Shown one piece after another: positions 1 through 11,745 of a stretch of DNA of 64,000 nt. The stretch is from Cherax quadricarinatus (Eukaryota > Arthropoda > Malacostraca > Decapoda > Parastacidae): positions 10,748,448 to 10,812,447 of the forward strand of contig NC_091355.1 of the NCBI RefSeq assembly GCF_038502225.1, written 5' to 3'. The notes below the pieces were generated by a model that saw only the letters and a list, made by a program, of their open reading frames with translations, ran no database searches and was not told the DNA's origin. The position numbers and the translations under genes are program-made. Positions within the stretch are counted from its first letter, which is position 1. Every line of letters starts with the position of its first letter.

Positions 1-640
1 GGTGGGATAAATTCAACGTCCAGAGGAAGGTGGGATAAATTCAACGTCCAGAGGAAGGTGGGATAAATTCAACGTCCAGAGGAAGGTGGGATAAATTCAA
101 CGTCCAGAGGAAGGTGGATAACCAACGTCCAGAGGAAGGTGGGATAAATTCAACGTCCAGAGGAAGGTGATAAATCTTAACGTCCAGAGGAAGGTGATAA
201 ATTCAACGTCCAGAGGAAGGTGGGATAAATTCAACGTCCAGAGGAAGGTGGATAACCAACGTCCAGGAGGAAGGTGATAAATTCAACGTCCAGAGGAAGG
301 TGGGATAAATTCAACGTCCAGAGGAAGGTGGGATAAATTCAACGTCCAGAGGAAGGTGGGATAAATTCAACGTCCAGAGGAAGGTGGGATAAATTCAACG
401 TCCAGAGGAAGGTGGGATAAATTCAACGTCCAGAGGAAGGTGGGATAAATTCAACATCCAGAGGAAGGTGGGATAATTCAACGTCCAGGAGGAAGGTGGG
501 ATAAATTCAACGTCCAGAGGAAGGTGGGATAAATTCAACGTCCAGAGGAAGGTGGGATAAATTCAACGTCCAGAGGAAGGTGGGATAAATTCAACATCCA
601 GAGGAAGGGGGGATTCGACGTCCAAAGGAAAGAAAGAAAG
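1..640. repeat. 28-bp satellite, proximal block
   Basis: About 22 head-to-tail copies of a 28-bp unit, beginning with the unit at 1-28 and repeating at 29, 57 and so on. Units vary by short indels, for example near 115, 170 and 245. Every unit carries the core ACGTCCAGAGGAAGG. The array runs off the left edge. It shares the ACGTCCAG core with the 29-bp block that follows, so both derive from one ancestral unit. Confidence 0.95.
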
Positions 641-3600
641 AAAGATTTGGCGTCCAGGAGGAGGGAGATGTACATCAGACGTCCAGGAGGGAGAGACACA
701 TCTGACGTCCAGGAGGGAGAGAGACATCTGACGTCCAGGAGGAGGGAGAGAGAGACATCTGCCGTCCAGGAGGAGGGAGAGACGCATCTGACGTCCAGGA
801 GGAGGGAGAGGTGTACCTGCCGTCCAGGAGGAGGGAGAGGTGTATCTGCCGTCCAGGAGGAGGGAGAGGTGTATCTGCCGTCCAGGAGGAGGGAGAGGTG
901 TATCTGCCGTCCAGGAGGAGGGAGAGGTGTATCTGCCGTCCAGGAGGAGGGAGAGGTGTATCTGCCGTCCAGGAGGAGGGAGAGGTGTATCTGCCGTCCA
1001 GGAGGAGGGAGAGGTGTATCTGCCGTCCAGGAGGAGGGAGAGGTGTATCTGCCGTCCAGGAGGAGGGAGAGGTGTATCTGCCGTCCAGGAGGAGGGAGAG
1101 GTGTATCTGCCGTCCAGGAGGAGGGAGAGGTGTATCTGCCGTCCAGGAGGAGGGAGAGGTGTATCTGCCGTCCAGGAGGAGGGAGAGGTGTATCTGCCGT
1201 CCAGGAGGAGGGAGAGGTGTATCTGCCGTCCAGGAGGAGGGAGAGGTGTATCTGCCGTCCAGGAGGAGGGAGAGGTGTATCTGCCGTCCAGGAGGAGGGA
1301 GAGGTGTATCTGCCGTCCAGGAGGAGGGAGAGGTGTATCTGCCGTCCAGGAGGAGGGAGAGGTGTATCTGCCGTCCAGGAGGAGGGAGAGGTGTATCTGC
1401 CGTCCAGGAGGAGGGAGAGGTGTATCTGCCGTCCAGGAGGAGGGAGAGGTGTATCTGCCGTCCAGGAGGAGGGAGAGGTGTATCTGCCGTCCAGGAGGAG
1501 GGAGAGGTGTATCTGCCGTCCAGGAGGAGGGAGAGGTGTATCTGCCGTCCAGGAGGAGGGAGAGGTGTATCTGCCGTCCAGGAGGAGGGAGAGGTGTATC
1601 TGCCGTCCAGGAGGAGGGAGAGGTGTATCTGCCGTCCAGGAGGAGGGAGAGGTGTATCTGCCGTCCAGGAGGAGGGGAGAGGTGTATCTGCCGTCCAGGA
1701 GGAGGGAGAGGTGTATCTGCCGTCCAGGAGGAGGGAGAGGTGTATCTGCCGTCCAGGAGGAGGGAGAGGTGTATCTGCCGTCCAGGAGGAGGGAGAGGTG
1801 TATCTGCCGTCCAGGAGGAGGGAGAGGTGTATCTGCCGTCCAGGAGGAGGGAGAGGTGTATCTGCCGTCCAGGAGGAGGGAGAGGTGTATCTGCCGTCCA
1901 GGAGGAGGGAGAGGTGTATCTGCCGTCCAGGAGGAGGGAGAGGTGTATCTGCCGTCCAGGAGGAGGGAGAGGTGTATCTGCCGTCCAGGAGGAGGGAGAG
2001 GTGTATCTGCCGTCCAGGAGGAGGGAGAGGTGTATCTGCCGTCCAGGAGGAGGGAGAGGTGTATCTGCCGTCCAGGAGGAGGGAGAGGTGTATCTGCCGT
2101 CCAGGAGGAGGGAGAGGTGTATCTGCCGTCCAGGAGGAGGGAGAGGTGTATCTGCCGTCCAGGAGGAGGGAGAGGTGTATCTGCCGTCCAGGAGGAGGGA
2201 GAGGTGTATCTGCCGTCCAGGAGGAGGGAGAGGTGTATCTGCCGTCCAGGAGGAGGGAGAGGTGTATCTGCCGTCCAGGAGGAGGGAGAGGTGTATCTGC
2301 CGTCCAGGAGGAGGGAGAGGTGTATCTGCCGTCCAGGAGGAGGGAGAGGTGTATCTGCCGTCCAGGAGGAGGGAGAGGTGTATCTGCCGTCCAGGAGGAG
2401 GGAGAGGTGTATCTGCCGTCCAGGAGGAGGGAGAGGTGTATCTGCCGTCCAGGAGGAGGGAGAGGTGTATCTGCCGTCCCGGAGGAGGGAGAGGTGTAGC
2501 CGTCCAGGAGGAGGGAGAGGTGTATCTGCCGCAGGAGGAGGGAGAGGTGTATCTGCCGTCCAGGAGGAGGGAGAGGTGTTTCTGCCGTCCAGGAGGAGGG
2601 AGAGGTGTATCTGCCGTCCAGGAGGAGGGAGAGGTGTATCTGCCGTCCAGGAGGAGGGAGAGGTGTATCTGCCGTCCAGGAGGAGGGAGAGGTGTATCTG
2701 CCGTCCAGGAGGAGGGAGAGGTGTATCTGCCGTCCAGGAGGAGGGAGAGGTGTATCTGCCGTCCAGGAGGAGGGAGAGGTGTATCTGCCGTCCAGGAGGA
2801 GGGAGAGGTGTATCTGCCGTCCAGGAGGAGGGAGAGGTGTATCTGCCGTCCAGGAGGAGGGAGAGGTGTATCTGCCGTCCAGGAGGAGGGAGAGGTGTAT
2901 CTGCCGTCCAGGAGGAGGGAGAGGTGTATCTGCCGTCCAGGAGGAGGGAGAGGTGTATCTGCCGTCCAGGAGGAGGGAGAGGTGTATCTGCCGTCCAGGA
3001 GGAGGGAGAGGTGTATCTGCCGTCCAGGAGGAGGGAGAGGTGTATCTGCCGTCCAGGAGGAGGGAGAGGTGTATCTGCCGTCCAGGAGGAGGGAGAGGTG
3101 TATCTGCCGTCCAGGAGGAGGGAGAGGTGTATCTGCCGTCCAGGAGGAGGGAGAGGTGTATCTGCCGTCCAGGAGGAGGGAGAGGTGTATCTGCCGTCCA
3201 GGAGGAGGGAGAGGTGTATCTGCCGTCCAGGAGGAGGGAGAGGTGTATCTGCCGTCCAGGAGGAGGGAGAGGTGTATCTGCCGTCCAGGAGGAGGGAGAG
3301 GTGTATCTGCCGTCCAGGAGGAGGGAGAGGTGTATCTGCCGTCCAGGAGGAGGGAGAGGTGTATCTGCCGTCCAGGAGGAGGGGGAGGGGTCTCTGCCGT
3401 CCAGCCGTCCAGGAGGGAGAGGTGTATCTGCCGTCCAGGAGGAGGGAGAGGTGTATCTGCCGTCCAGGAGGAGGGAGAGGTGTATCTGCCGTCCAGGAGG
3501 AGGGAGAGGTGTATCTGCCGTCCAGGAGGAGGGAGAGGTGTATCTGCCGTCCAGGAGGAGGGAGAGGTGTATCTGCCGTCCAGGAGGAGGGAGAGGTGTA

Positions 3601-4835
3601 TCTGCCGTCCAGGAGGAGGGAGAGGTGTATCTGCCGTCCAGGAGGAGGGAGAGGTGTATCTGCCGTCCAGGAGGAGGGAGAGGTGTATCTGCCGTCCAGG
3701 AGGAGGGAGAGGTGTATCTGCCGTCCAGGAGGAGGGAGAGGTGTATCTGCCGTCCAGGAGGAGGGAGAGGTGTATCTGCCGTCCAGGAGGAGGGAGAGGT
3801 GTATCTGACGTCCATGAGGAGGGAGAGGTGTATCTGCCGTCCAGGAGGAGGGAGAGGTGTATCTGCCGTCCAGGAGGAGGGAGAGGTGTATCTGCCGTCC
3901 AGGAGGAGGGAGAGGTGTATCTGCCGTCCAGGAGGAGGGAGAGGTGTATCTGCCGTCCAGGAGGAGGGAGAGGTGTATCTGCCGTCCAGGAGGAGGGAGA
4001 GGTGTATCTGCCGTCCAGGAGGAGGGAGAGGTGTATCTGCCGTCCAGGAGGAGGGAGAGGTGTATCTGCCGTCCAGGAGGAGGGAGAGGTATACCTGCCG
4101 TCCAGGAGGAGGGAGAGGTATACCTGCCGTCCAGGAGGAGGGAGAGGTATATCTGCCGTCCAGGAGGAGGGAGAGGTATATCTGCCGTCCAGAGGAGGAG
4201 AGGTGATCTGGGCCAGAGGAGGGGGAGGTGTATCTGCCCCAGGGGGAGGGAGAGGTGATCTGCCGTCCAGGAGGAGGGGGGAGGTGATTGGTCCAGGGGA
4301 GGGAGAGGATTCGTCCAGGAGGAGGGAGGGTGCACGCCCCAGGGGGAGGGGGGAGGTACTGCCGTCCAGGAGGAGGGAGGGTGTTTTGCGGGGCCCGGGG
4401 GAGGGAGAGGTGTATCTGCCGTCCAGGAGGAGGGAGAGGTGTATCTGCCGTCCAGGAGGAGGGAGAGGTGTATCTGCCGTCCAGGAGGAGGGAGAGGTGT
4501 ATCTGCCGTCCAAGCGGAGGGAGAGGTGTACCTGCCGTCCAGGAGGAGGGAGAGGTGTACCTGCCGTCCAGGAGGAGGGAGAGGTGTATCTGCCGTCCAG
4601 GAGGAGGGAGAGGTGTATCTGCCGTCCAGGAGGAGGGAGAGGTGTATCTGCCGTCCAGGAGGAGGGAGAGGTGTATCTGCCGTCCAGGAGGAGGGAGAGG
4701 TGTATCTGCCGTCCAGGAGGAGGGAGAGGTGTATCTGCCGTCCAGGAGGAGGGAGAGGTGTATCTGCCGTCCAGGAGGAGGGAGAGGTGTATCTGCCGTC
4801 CAGGAGGAGGGAGAGGTGTATCTGCCGTCCAGGAG
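641..4835. repeat. 29-bp satellite, homogeneous central block
   Basis: Roughly 140 nearly identical copies of a 29-bp unit containing GTCCAGGAGGAGGGAGAGG followed by TGTATCTGCC. Positions 641-830 are a transition zone with ACGTCC variants. A degenerate G-rich island at 4195-4410 interrupts the array, and isolated damaged units lie near 2478-2540 and 3380-3420. The unit has no stop codon in most frames and 29 is not a multiple of 3, so several overlapping frames stay open for over 1,000 codons. Those frames are artefacts of the repeat, not genes. Each unit has four G-runs of two or three bases on the plus strand. Confidence 0.97.
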
Positions 4836-6330
4836 GAGGGAGAGGCATATCTGACGTCCAGGAGGAGGGAGAGGCATATCTGACGTCCAGGAGGAGGGAG
4901 AGGCATATCTGACGTCCAGGAGGAGGGAGAGGCATATCTGACGTCCAGGAGGAGGGAGAGGCATATCTGACGTCCAGGAGGAGGGAGAGGCATATCTGAC
5001 GTCCAGGAGGGAGAGGCATATCTGACGTCCAGGAGGGAGAGGCATATCTGACGTCCAGAAGGAGGGAGAGGCATATCTGACGTCCAGAAGGAGGGAGAGG
5101 CATATCTGACGTCCAGAAGGAGGGAGAGGCATATCTGACGTCCAGAAGGAGGGAGAGGCATATCTGACGTCCAGAAGGAGGGAGAGGTATATCTGACGTC
5201 CAGAAGGAGGGAGAGGTATATCTGACGTCCAGAAGGAGGGAGAGGTATATCTGACGTCCAGAAGGAGGGAGAGGTATATCTGACGTCCAGAAGGAGGGAG
5301 AGGTATATCTGACGTCCAGAAGGAGGGAGAGGTATATCTGACGTCCAGGAGGGAGAGGTATATCTGACGTCCAGAAGGAGGGAGAGGTATATCTGACGTC
5401 CAGAAGGAGGGAGAGGTATATCTGACGTCCAGAAGGAGGGAGAGGTATATCTGACGTCCAGAAGGAGGGAGAGGTATATCTGACGTCCAGAAGGAGGGAG
5501 AGGTATATCTGACGTCCAGAAGGAGGGAGAGGTATATCTGACGTCCAGAAGGAGGGAGAGGTATATCTGACGTCCAGAAGGAGGGAGAGGTATATCTGAC
5601 GTCCAGAAGGAGGGAGAGGTATATCTGACGTCCAGAAGGAGGGAGAGGTATATCTGACGTCCAGAAGGAGGGAGAGGTATATCTGACGTCCAGAAGGAGG
5701 GAGAGGTATATCTGACGTCCAGAAGGAGGGAGAGGTATATCTGACGTCCAGAAGGAGGGAGAGGTATATCTGACGTCCAGAAGGAGAGGTATATCTGACG
5801 TCCAGAAGGAGAGGTATATCTGACGTCCAGAAGGAGAGGTATATCTGACGTCCAGGAGGGGGAGGTATATCTGACGTCCAGAAGGAGGGGGAGGTATATC
5901 TGACGTCCAGGAGGGGGAGGTATATCTGACGTCCAGAAGGAAGGAGAGGTATATCTGACGTCCAGAAAGAGGGAGAGGTATATCTGACGTCCAGAAAGAG
6001 GGAGAGGTATATCTGACGTCCAGAAAGAGGGAGAGGTATATCTGACGTCCAGAAGGAGGGAGAGGTATATCTGACGTCCAGAAGGAGGGAGAGGTATATC
6101 TGACGTCCAGGAGGGAGAGGTATATCTGACGTCCAGAAGGAGGGAGAGGTATATCTGACGTCCAGAAGGAGGGAGAGGTATATCTGACGTCCAGGAGGGA
6201 GAGGTATATCTGACGTCCAGGAGGGAGAGGTATATCTGACGTCCAGGAGGGAGAGGTATATCTGACGTCCAGAAGGGAGAGGTATATCTGACGTCCAGAA
6301 GGAAGGAGATATATATTTGACGTCCAGAAG
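4836..6330. repeat. 29-bp satellite, distal variant blocks
   Basis: The same array continues with diagnostic changes. Units at 4836-5165 read GCATATCTGACGTCCAG. Units from 5166 to 6330 read GTATATCTGACGTCCAGAAG, with 24-26 bp deletion variants at 5780-5940 and 6100-6300. Variants are ordered in blocks along the array rather than mixed, as expected from local unequal exchange or slippage. Confidence 0.95.
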
Positions 6331-6334
6331 GGGA

Positions 6335-6505
6335 GAGATTATAATTATATAATTATAGGGGAGTGGTAAACTCGTAGGATTATACAGCGCAAGTGGGGGG
6401 GGATGGAAGGTATTCAGGCTGGGTTCAAGGAACCGGAGCACAGGTCCAATTCCCTAGATCAAAAGCCCCACACCAGCGTCAAGGAACCTCCCTGGAGGGG
6501 CAGAA
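6335..6505 (+). repeat. Dispersed repeat, copy 1 (unnamed family)
   Basis: This segment begins with an AT-rich stretch, then AAACTCGTAGGATTATACAG, a G-run, GGTATTCAGGCT, and AATTCCCTAGATCAA, and ends in CTCCCTGGAGGGG. The same order of motifs occurs in reverse complement at 46085-46255, at roughly 80% identity by eye. No coding sequence or tRNA-like head is visible. It is probably a short non-autonomous retroelement. The family is inferred from two copies only. Confidence 0.65.
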
Positions 6506-8880
6506 GGGCGGGGGGGGGGGGGGGGCAGAGCTTTGACGTCCACGGACAGAAAAAGGATGAGAAGAGGTAAGATTGGGCGAGACAAATGTTGAGGGAGAGA
6601 AGAGACGCGAAGAGGGGGAGAGATGTGCAAGATATGAGAGGCGTACGGATAAAACAGAACAGTGCGGGGACAAAATATATACGGCCGAAGAGACAAGAGA
6701 CGTATGCAAAAGACGTTCAGAGATGTACTAACAGGAAGCGCAGATAAAATGTGAAGAGAAACCTAAGAGGCAGAGACTATACGTTTAGAGACAAAGCAAA
6801 GAAAGACTTACAGAAGGAGACAAGACGAAGAGACGAAAAACTAAATACACAAATGAGCAAGATGGCGAGTGTTGGTGCCATGAGTGAGGCCAGGTCAAGT
6901 GAAGCAGGGAGGGTCGAGGCTTGGTGGTTTACCTTGAGGCAGCTGGGCTGGGCCGCATGGAACTAGGAAGTGAACCCTATACCTGAGTTGTGCTAAGTCA
7001 CTCACACTTCCCGCAAATCATTTTATATCAATTTGCAGCAGCTATATTTTAGCAAACTACATAATGTGATTCTACTATGAAATTACCATCCAAAATGCGT
7101 ATGTTCACACAATGGGGCCTGATAAATATGCGAGTAATACGTTTTTGCGCTACCGCTCGGAAGATGAGCATGGGAACTGCCAAGCATCATCATTTAAGAA
7201 ACTGTAGTTTTAAAAACAGGTTAGAAAAATATACAAGTGGCTTTACATGGGTGGAGTTGGAGCTACCTAAGAATTTTCCAGTAGTCCTACTGCAGTATTA
7301 CTTATGTAACTTCAGGTAAGAAGAAAAAAAAATGATGTCTAGAAGCGTGCCCCTGGGAACAAGAGAAGGCTGTCAGCTAAGTCGTGCGAAAGTGTCGATA
7401 GTTTGAGCAAATGGTACATTCTCCGCCACAATCATCTATGATGGCGTGGTGCTGAATGAACAGGCCACAAGAAACTCGTTGAATAATAACCTACTAGCAC
7501 ATTTAAAGTATGCTCAAAATGCATTGCAATTGCTGATTAAAAAAGTAGTAATGATAAAATGTAGCATTCCCTAAGCAAACTATTTTGGCCATACTAATAC
7601 AAAAAGTTTGCCACTCAAGGAATGGGCAGGATTCGACCTCATAGCAAGTTAGCCCTAAAACTAGCAAGGCGATCCAAGAACCATCGTTGCGTGGCGGGTG
7701 AAGCCGGTTCCATAAAGCAAGGTCATGCGGGGGTCAGGTAGCAGATAGAGCAAGTGATTGGCTGAGAGTGATTTCGGGTTCATGCAAATTTACACCCTAG
7801 CAATCCCAAAAAGATTAGAGAAAGTAAAATGAACCTAACAAAATTCAAATACACACTCAAAAGCCCTTTCTAGTAACTAGTTACTCTGAAGCGTAGTAGA
7901 ACTGAAGTCATTCTCCAACAGTGCCAAAAATCGCCTAAATAGAAGGTCAGTAAGATAAGTAATGCATACCAGGACATAGACATCGCACTTTTAATAAACA
8001 TTGGCCAACCATTCAACCTAGATTTACAAGAACATTGGTAGTCATGTAACGTCGGGGTTTTATCACCAAAATATGAAGTGGTGAACGTCCCCAGAGGTTT
8101 AGCTCACCCCCCTCTACCCCAGGTGGAATGATCACTTTCACTCGTGTGGTTGTAAGAGGCATGAAACTCCACCTGCCCCAGTACACCTCTACACTGTAAT
8201 AGTGAACGTTCCCCCCATCTTTATTAATCACTTCAAACCGCCAGTTTAAACACCAACTAAAGAAAAACCGCAAATGCATAAACTTAAAACTGATCAAACT
8301 ACAAAAAATGATGCAGCAAAATAATCTGGCATCTTTCCAGCTTTAGTAAAGCATTCAAATAAGCTGTAATTTAAGAGAAAAAAATTACGGTACAAGTGAA
8401 AAATGCCTGGTCTGGTGATGCTAGTAGTAGTTCATAGCAACTTGAGAGGAATTTCAAATTTCCAGGTATCTCAATGGAACAACAAAGATTATTTCCTACA
8501 TCTCTGCTTACTTTGCCTTAAATGCCTCAATATGCACCAGTTAAACCAAAGATATGATGCAATGTAATTAACAATCAAACGTGCTATCTACAGAAGCTAT
8601 TTACATAAGAAATATAATTACAGAACAAAGTGTGATTTTCTTTCTCGTTTATTATATACCGACACTAATAGGCAAAACAAGCAATTTATGAAGACGGCGT
8701 TATGATACATAACCGAGGGAGATTTAACTCAGCGAAGCAGTTAGGTAAGAGAATTCTGGTAGGAGTGAGCATACCTGGTTGTGTTACTAGGTCAGTACAC
8801 CTCACCGCTTCACTCCCTGCCACAAGTGCACATATGGTAAATATAAACTTCTTATTATTCAACTTGATAGTTAAACTTAC
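6506..8880. other. Mostly unassigned sequence, probable intron of the reductase gene
   Basis: This stretch lies downstream of the reductase exon in transcriptional order, so it is likely intron. A poly-G run sits at 6511-6525. The purine-rich 6530-6860 segment has no recognisable product. A short LINE-like 3' fragment is visible at about 7195-7290 (frame reading LKNRLEKYTSGFTWVE, as in the tails near 13980 and 61205). I see no second reductase exon, no RNA gene and no tandem array here. Confidence 0.5.
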
Positions 8881-9081
8881 CTTGAAATTAAACATGTCGT
8901 CGAGGCGCTGGTTGACGTCTACGCCTCTCTTGGGTCTCATGAGTAGGTAGATCCTTCTGACGGGGCATGCACGAAGCAGTTTCTCTACAAGCACCTTCCC
9001 CATAAAGCCTGTTCCACCAGTGATGAAAACTGTCTTGTTTCTATACCATTCTGTTACTTCGCTCACGCCTAAATCCGTCAT
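8881..9081 (-). CDS. Fatty acyl-CoA reductase, first coding exon
   Basis: The exon encodes 67 residues of an NADPH-dependent fatty acyl-CoA reductase, the enzyme family that reduces fatty acyl-CoA to fatty alcohol for waxes, cuticular lipids or ether lipids, usually at peroxisomal or ER membranes. The ATG at 9081-9079 follows GCCAAG, a good start context, and an in-frame TGA sits 54 nt upstream at 9135-9133. The Rossmann NADP-binding motif TGGTGFMG is at residues 21-28, followed by KVLVEKLLR and [10 protein letters not shown], hallmarks of the NAD_binding_4 (male-sterility) domain. The exon ends at codon 67 (FNFK) in phase 0 with the donor GTAAGT read on the minus strand at 8880-8875. Full enzymes are about 500 residues, so the remaining exons lie to the left, beyond this window or lost in it. 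The arthropod family is large and the paralogue cannot be named. Confidence 0.9.
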
Positions 9082-9270
9082 CTTGGCTGTTGTGTCGCTA
9101 CACTTGGCTGCTGTGGGTGTTTTGGAATAGTGTCACACTTGCCCCTTAGGAGAATACACTAAGAACAACACTAAAATTATCCTATGACAAGTAGCGAGAG
9201 GGGCAAGCCACACGAGGTGTGGAAGAGCTCAGCTACAACAACCGTCCTCACTAACTGCTCGACTGCAACT
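9082..9270 (-). other. Predicted 5' UTR of the reductase
   Basis: The interval lies between the predicted initiator and the ATG, about 189 nt. It contains an in-frame stop (TGA at 9135-9133), which fixes the start codon. No upstream splice acceptor was needed to explain it. The boundary is inferred from the core-promoter match, not from transcript data. Confidence 0.5.
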
Positions 9271-9318
9271 GAATTTAAGTGAGCGAGCGCAAAGGGGGTT
9301 TAGGTAGACCCCGCCTCC
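9238..9318 (-). promoter_or_regulatory. TATA-less core promoter (Inr + DPE, GC box)
   Basis: On the minus strand, TCAGTT at 9272-9267 matches the arthropod initiator TCAKTY with +1 A at 9270. GGTTGT at 9243-9238 falls exactly at +28 to +33 and matches the downstream promoter element RGWYVT at every position. No TATA box lies near -30. A GC box (GGAGGCGGGG) lies at 9318-9309, about -39 to -48. The strict Inr-DPE spacing and its place 189 nt upstream of the ATG support a real promoter. Chance Inr matches are common, so transcript 5' ends are needed. Confidence 0.6.
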
Positions 9319-9735
9319 TCACACTTCAGCCAACCAGACGGCGAGCCTCACCGCTGACGTCCCACACTAGGCACACTTGACCCTTTCTCTTGCTGCTGCA
9401 AATGAAAGTGACAGGTCAGTCGATTATATGCGCTGTGAGCTAGCCAACGAAAAGATCACTTCACTAGTCCCAAGTGCAGTAGCAGAGGCTCATACGGGAG
9501 GGAAATGCTACTAACTTTCTCCATTTTTTTTTATCAAACTGGAGTGCTCGTAAGTTCCCTCAGCTTACCTATCACGTCATCCAATTACATAACACTAACC
9601 TATTTACAATTATTTGTTTTTCAACTCTGAGGCCTACAGATTCTACGTAAGTCATTAAATCTGCAATTTCCTTAGTCAATAACATCAAAAATTTTACTAT
9701 GATATCTTTAAGTTGGGTTGAAAAAAAATTTATTG

Positions 9736-9782
<47 letters not shown>

Positions 9783-10044
9783 TTTGTAATTGTGATTAGC
9801 GCAGTTTACCTTCATTTTTTAAAGTTAACATTGAGCCAAGGTGGGGAGTAGTGAGCCAATGTTTACATACCCGGCAGCTGCAGCTTCATGGTCACTGCCA
9901 CACTCAGGTTTAACTAAACTAAAAGCTTAAATTCAATGTTTAACCGGAATTCACAAGACGTGTTACAAAGAAAGAGAGAGAGATGTTAAAAGCGTGAAGG
10001 TACTTTTGGAGTAAGCTTCCTTATCAAATGTATATAAAAAATAA
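9319..10044. other. Upstream region of the reductase with a TA microsatellite
   Basis: The region upstream of the promoter holds a TGACGT half-CRE at 9355-9360 and a (TA)n tract at about 9740-9778. The rest has no recognisable gene, repeat or RNA. Confidence 0.4.
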
Positions 10045-10335
10045 AAAGGCACAATACCATGACTGAAACAATGCACAAATAACCGACACACACGAGAATG
10101 AAACTTACGACGACGTTTCGGTCCGACTTGGATCATTATCTAGTCAATGTCAATCTCATGCCAGGTGCCACTCAATGTTGAGTGTTATTTTCCTCTCCTT
10201 CACTTAACAGGTGTATGTCGCTGCCTCTCCACTCCTCCTAAAGAGGGTTACCTCCACACCGGTGAGGGCCTCTTTATCGACGAATTGGAGCTACTCTTCC
10301 CTTCCGTGCATTAAACATCAGAACATATAAAGAGA
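10045..10335 (-). mobile_element. Penelope-like terminal repeat, family D
   Basis: On the minus strand the segment contains a hammerhead-like block (GATCC..GGACC stem, GAAACGTC, then GTCGTAAG) and ends in TCGGTTATTTGTGCATTG. The same block occurs at 34140-34230 and, decayed, at 50265-50315. The core reads UAGAUAA, so U4 of the hammerhead is replaced and the ribozyme is probably weak or dead, although stem II and the ACGU stem III are kept. A short LINE-like fragment (AAGAACACTGCAACAGG) follows at about 10315-10400. Confidence 0.6.
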
Positions 10336-10524
10336 AGAACACTGCAACAGGTCCACATGCCAATACTAGGCAGGCCTTGAAATCCAAACCTTCTAACCGA
10401 AATCTTCCAGCCTATTCTCAAGGCTATCAAGATTTTAACTTCGATAACCTTACTAACCTGGATACCTCATGCGATGTGTGACCTCTACGATTTATTATTT
10501 TTTTTTGTGACCATAGCATCCCAC

Positions 10525-11745
10525 TGACATGGATCATAGAAGCCCATTGACCTGGATCATAGAAGCCCATTGACCTGGATCATAGAAGCCCATTGACCTG
10601 GATCATAGAAGTCAACTGACCTGGATCATAGAAGCCCATTGACCTGGATCACAGAAGCCCACTGACCTGGATCATAGAAGTCAACTGACCTGGATCATAG
10701 AAGCCCACTGACCTGGATCACAGAAGCCCACTGACCTGGATCACAGAAGCCCAGTGACCAGTTGACCATCAGAAGCCCACTGACCTGGATCATAGGAGCC
10801 CACTGGCCTGGATCATAGAAGCCCAGTGACCAGTTGACCATCAGAAGCCCATTGACCTGGATCATAAAGCCCATTGACCTGGGTCATAGAAGCCCAATGA
10901 CCTGGATCACAAAGCCCATTGACCTGGATCACAGAAGCCCACTGACCTGGATCACAGAAGCCCATTGACCTGGATCACAGAAGCTCACTGACCTGGATCA
11001 TAGAAGCCCATTGACCTGGATCACAGAAGCCCACTGACCTGGATCATAGAAGTCCACTGACCTGGATCATAGAAGCCCATTGACCTGGCTCATAGAAGTC
11101 CACTGACCTGGATCATAGAAGCCCACTGACCTGGATCATAGAAGCCCACTGACCTGGATCATAGAAGCCCATTGACCTGGATCACAGAAGCCCACTGACC
11201 TGGATCATAGAAGTCTACTGACCTGGATCATAGAAGCCCATTGACCTGGATCATAGAAGTCCACTGACTTGGATCACAGAAGCCCACTGACCTGGATCAT
11301 AGAAGCCCAGTGACCAGTTGACCATCAGAAGCCCACTGACATGGATCATAGAAGCCCACTGACCTGGATCATAAAGCCCACTGACCTGGATCATAAAAGT
11401 CCACTGACCTGGATCACAGAAGCCCACTGACCTGGATCATAGAAGCCCACTGACCAGTTGACCATCAGAAGCCCAGTGACCTGGATCATAGAAGCCCATT
11501 GACCTGAATCATAAAGCCCACTGACCTGGATCATAGAAGCCCATTGACCTGGATCATAAAGTCCACTGACTTGGATCATAAAAGTCTACTGACCTGGATC
11601 ACAGAAGCCCACTGACCTAGATCACAGAAGCCCACTGACCTAGATCACAGCTCACTGACCTGGATCATAGAAACCCAATGACCTGGATCATAGAAGCCCA
11701 CTGACCTGGATCACAGAAGCCCAATGACCTGGATCAAAGCATATA
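10525..11745. repeat. 23-bp minisatellite with TGACCT in nearly every unit
   Basis: About 50 units of 23 bp, each built from TGACCTGGATCA followed by TAGAAGCCCA. Variants with GACCAGTTGACCATCAGAAG recur at about 10752, 10828, 11308 and 11452, which suggests a loose higher-order pattern. Every unit carries TGACCT, the nuclear-receptor half-site in reverse. There is no coding signal beyond chance open frames. Confidence 0.95.

Noticed and set aside
1..6330. Possible CRISPR array (regular direct repeats)
   Set aside because: There are no unique spacers between repeats, the unit itself is contiguous, no cas genes are present, and the window is animal DNA with introns and LINEs.
535..6441. A 1,968-codon minus-strand open frame and four other giant frames
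   Set aside because: They are translations of a 28/29-bp satellite. The same peptide cycles in all frames, there is no conserved domain, and the frames end where the repeat ends.
8013..8297. A second reductase exon in the 94-codon minus frame
   Set aside because: The peptide has no reductase motif and no acceptor-donor pair in the right phase was seen.
10100..10156. Counting the family D blocks (10107, 34140, 34185, 50265) as active hammerheads
   Set aside because: Stem II and GAAACGUC are kept, but the CUGANGA side has a substitution at U4 or is missing, so they are listed as decayed.
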